Positions 15,050 through 16,659 of a stretch of DNA of 16,659 nucleotides are shown piece by piece. Each line of letters opens with the position of its first letter. Position 1 is the stretch's first letter. The notes under the pieces were generated by a model. It was not told the DNA's origin. It did no database searches and saw nothing but the letters and a program-made list of their open reading frames with translations. The position numbers were made by a program, and so were the translations under genes. The stretch is from Candidatus Sumerlaeota bacterium (lineage in GTDB: Bacteria; Sumerlaeota; Sumerlaeia; MWCT01), in contig JAPLSR010000297.1 in NCBI GenBank assembly GCA_026398545.1, positions 1-16,659 on the forward strand. The letters run 5' to 3'.

Positions 15050-16438
15050 ATGATAATGGAGGGTGACAAAAAGCAAGACCGATACAGGGGCGCCTTGCTG
15101 GGGATGGCAATTGGCGATGCCCTGGGCGCGCCGGCGCAAGGTCTTAAACCCGCACGCATTGTTCAACTCTTCGGCACGCTCAATGATTATCTGGAATCTG
15201 ATGTGGCATTTGAGGCAATGCCCTCCCACTGGCGCCTGAAAGGTCTCTATTCGCTTCCGACCCAGCAGGCGCTCACTGCCGCCGAATCTCTCATTTTGTC
15301 AGCGGGATACAACCTGAAGGATATCTTTGACATCTTCAAGTCTATGGCGGCTGGCGAGGGCACGCCTGACATCTTCCGCGGAATCAATGAGCATTTCCGC
15401 AAGGTGCTGGAGCGCCTGAAACATGCAGGCGAGGCTCTTGGCAATGCCCTGCCCTGTCCGGGCATAACCGAGGCGTGCCGCATCCTGCCGCTGGCGCTCC
15501 ATTTCCAGAATGATGAAACCTCACTGATGCACGCCGCCATTGAATGCGCCCTTCTGACAGGTAACGACCACCGCGCCGTTGCGGGTGCGGCGGCTTATGC
15601 CTTCTCAGCCTCCAGCCTCGCCGGAAACCCGGAGTTTGTGATGCGCAACTGTTCAGAGTTTGCCACAAATCTCCGTCGTTTCACACAAAAAAGTGAAGAA
15701 GTCCTTCAGGATGAATACGGGCGCTATCTGCCCGGAGACCTCACACCGGCAACCTATTATGAAATGAGCGAGGCGCTTTCTATTCTCTCCCCCTGCCTGC
15801 GGGAAAAAAATCCGGAACTTGTCCAGAAAACCATCCTTGCCGAGGCAAACCGCCTCAATCCCCCCTTCCCCATCTCCTCACCAAACCAGGATTTTGCCCC
15901 ATCAGCAGTGACATTTGCGATTCACACTGCGCTCTCCGCCCCCAACTTCAGGCAGGGCATTGTGAGGGTCATCATGCAGGGCAAGGATGCATGTGCAATG
16001 GGCGCGCTCGCGGGCGGACTGCTGGGCTTGCGCCTTGGTGAAGAGGGGATACCGAATGAATGGCTTGAGGGACTTATGAATGCCGATGAGGTCGCCATGC
16101 GCGGGGATGAACTGGCTAACGGCTTTCCCAACTGGTCTGAACGCACAGATTTGGTTTCCCTTGAAAGTGAACTCACCCGGCGTGATGAGGAAGAGAGGCG
16201 GAAGCGCCGCGAGGCGGCTAAGCAGGCGGCGGCGAAACGTGAGAGGAGACATCCGCCAAAGCCGCAAACCGCCGCCAACCCTCAACTCCCGCCGCAGGAG
16301 GAGGCGCCGTTTGCCCCTCCGCCCTGGGTAGTCTTTGGCGAGCCATTCTCCGACCCCATCACAAAGAAGAAGGAAAAGTCATTGCGCGGACGTCGCCGCA
16401 TCGGCTGGAAAGAAAAACGCAACCGGAAAAATAGTTGA
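15050..16438 (+). CDS. ADP-ribosylglycohydrolase-fold protein with degraded metal site and basic C-terminal tail
   Basis: 462 residues from ATG 15050, where AGGA lies 5 bases upstream; ATG 15014 (12 residues longer) and 15056 are alternatives. The N-terminus RYRGALLGMAIGDALGAPAQG (11-31) is the family hallmark. Active enzymes then have a T-D-D-T metal motif; here the equivalent region reads LYSLPTQQ (67-74). The C-terminal G-D-T-D-T/S motif, followed by AGALAG, reads GKDACAMGALAGG (311-323), keeping one Asp only. It should therefore bind metals poorly or not at all and may be a pseudoenzyme that still binds ADP-ribose-like ligands or proteins. Residues 375-462 are a charged and proline-rich tail, rich in Arg and Lys, absent from typical family members. 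It is 75 bases after nrpR on the same strand and probably co-transcribed. DraG, which reactivates nitrogenase, belongs to this fold, so a link to nitrogen control is tempting but unproven. Confidence 0.75.
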   Translation: MIMEGDKKQDRYRGALLGMAIGDALGAPAQGLKPARIVQLFGTLNDYLESDVAFEAMPSHWRLKGLYSLPTQQALTAAESLILSAGYNLKDIFDIFKSMAAGEGTPDIFRGINEHFRKVLERLKHAGEALGNALPCPGITEACRILPLALHFQNDETSLMHAAIECALLTGNDHRAVAGAAAYAFSASSLAGNPEFVMRNCSEFATNLRRFTQKSEEVLQDEYGRYLPGDLTPATYYEMSEALSILSPCLREKNPELVQKTILAEANRLNPPFPISSPNQDFAPSAVTFAIHTALSAPNFRQGIVRVIMQGKDACAMGALAGGLLGLRLGEEGIPNEWLEGLMNADEVAMRGDELANGFPNWSERTDLVSLESELTRRDEEERRKRREAAKQAAAKRERRHPPKPQTAANPQLPPQEEAPFAPPPWVVFGEPFSDPITKKKEKSLRGRRRIGWKEKRNRKNS

Positions 16439-16460
16439 GAACAAATTTACAAACTCACAT

Positions 16461-16659
16461 TCAACGTAACCTGATAAAATCCTGAACACTCAAACCTGCA
16501 TCACGAATCAAAGCCCGAAGAAGCCCGCGGTCAAGCACCTTATGGTCAGGGATGGAAAGTGCAACGGGTGTGCCTTCCTTTCATAAAAACATATGACGTG
16601 AACTGCCGACACGCATAAACCGCCAGCCTGCGCGTTAAAAAACCTTCCGTGCCTCCACT
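16461..16659 (-). pseudogene. hicA: Broken hicA-like mRNA interferase toxin gene, 5' end at window edge
   Basis: Reading in reverse, AGWRFMRVGSSRHMFL, an in-frame TGA at 16583-16581, then KEGTPVALSIPDH, RGLLRALIRDAGLSVQDFI and stop at 16463-16461 align end to end with HicA, an RNase toxin with a double-stranded-RNA-binding fold whose active His falls in the GSxH segment (here SSRH). Upstream of AGW the frame is closed by TAA, while the neighbouring frame carries a plausible N-terminus (SGG...FLTR), so a frameshift near the run of six A at 16637-16642 is likely. One nonsense change plus one shift means an inactive gene unless the assembly is wrong. Any hicB antitoxin gene would lie outside the window or on the other side. 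Confidence 0.7.

Noticed and set aside
16581..16583. TGA as a sense codon (alternative genetic code)
   Set aside because: Other genes in the window (for example the AAA ATPase, nrpR and yggS) end normally at TGA, so a nonsense mutation in hicA is the simpler reading.
1..16659. tRNA, rRNA and CRISPR loci
   Set aside because: No T-loop/acceptor pattern, rRNA segment or regularly spaced repeat was seen on either strand by eye; a covariance-model scan was not possible here.

Overview
The window looks like chromosomal DNA from an uncultured, probably anaerobic bacterium of a poorly sampled lineage. Bacterial origin is supported by a bacterial-type leucyl-tRNA synthetase with zinc-ribbon inserts, by Shine-Dalgarno sites before most starts and by GTG/TTG starts. 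Two genes are of types best known from archaea: the nitrogen regulator NrpR, and the two-protein lipoyl synthase LipS1/LipS2, here fused into one chain. I cannot name the phylum. There are no rRNA or tRNA genes, CRISPR arrays, transposases or integrases.

Layout. Positions 1-1675 (minus) hold most of a GC-rich GH31 glycosidase gene that runs off the left edge. Positions 1680-5000 (minus) are a visibly AT-richer accessory block: a two-gene AAA ATPase/TOPRIM-like nuclease pair resembling anti-phage modules, a displaced copy of the 3' end of leuS, a fragmentary addiction-module antitoxin, a small membrane protein, and a PIN-domain toxin gene overlapping its small partner. The block is bounded on one side by intact leuS (5040-7715, minus). 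The last 120 bp of leuS homology recur at 3518-3637 with 5 mismatches, which suggests insertion or recombination at the leuS 3' end.

Positions 7982-12263 (plus) are core-like: an enolase-superfamily dipeptide epimerase, an intergenic stretch with three inverted repeats, and a tight operon fmdB - yggS (PLP homeostasis protein) - LipS2/LipS1 fusion. The last two genes overlap by ATGA. PLP handling and lipoylation both serve the glycine cleavage system, so the coupling makes metabolic sense.

Positions 12297-16438 look like a nitrogen-control locus. gdhA (minus, glutamate dehydrogenase) faces away from nrpR (plus). The 335-bp gap between them carries a perfect 26-bp palindrome with a GGAA...TTCC core, similar to archaeal NrpR operators. 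Downstream of nrpR is an ADP-ribosylglycohydrolase-fold protein whose metal-binding motifs are degraded and which ends in a long basic tail. The right edge holds a broken hicA toxin gene.

The strongest leads are the NrpR-gdhA circuit with its candidate operator, the single-chain LipS2-LipS1 protein, and the leuS 3'-end duplication around the defence/toxin block.
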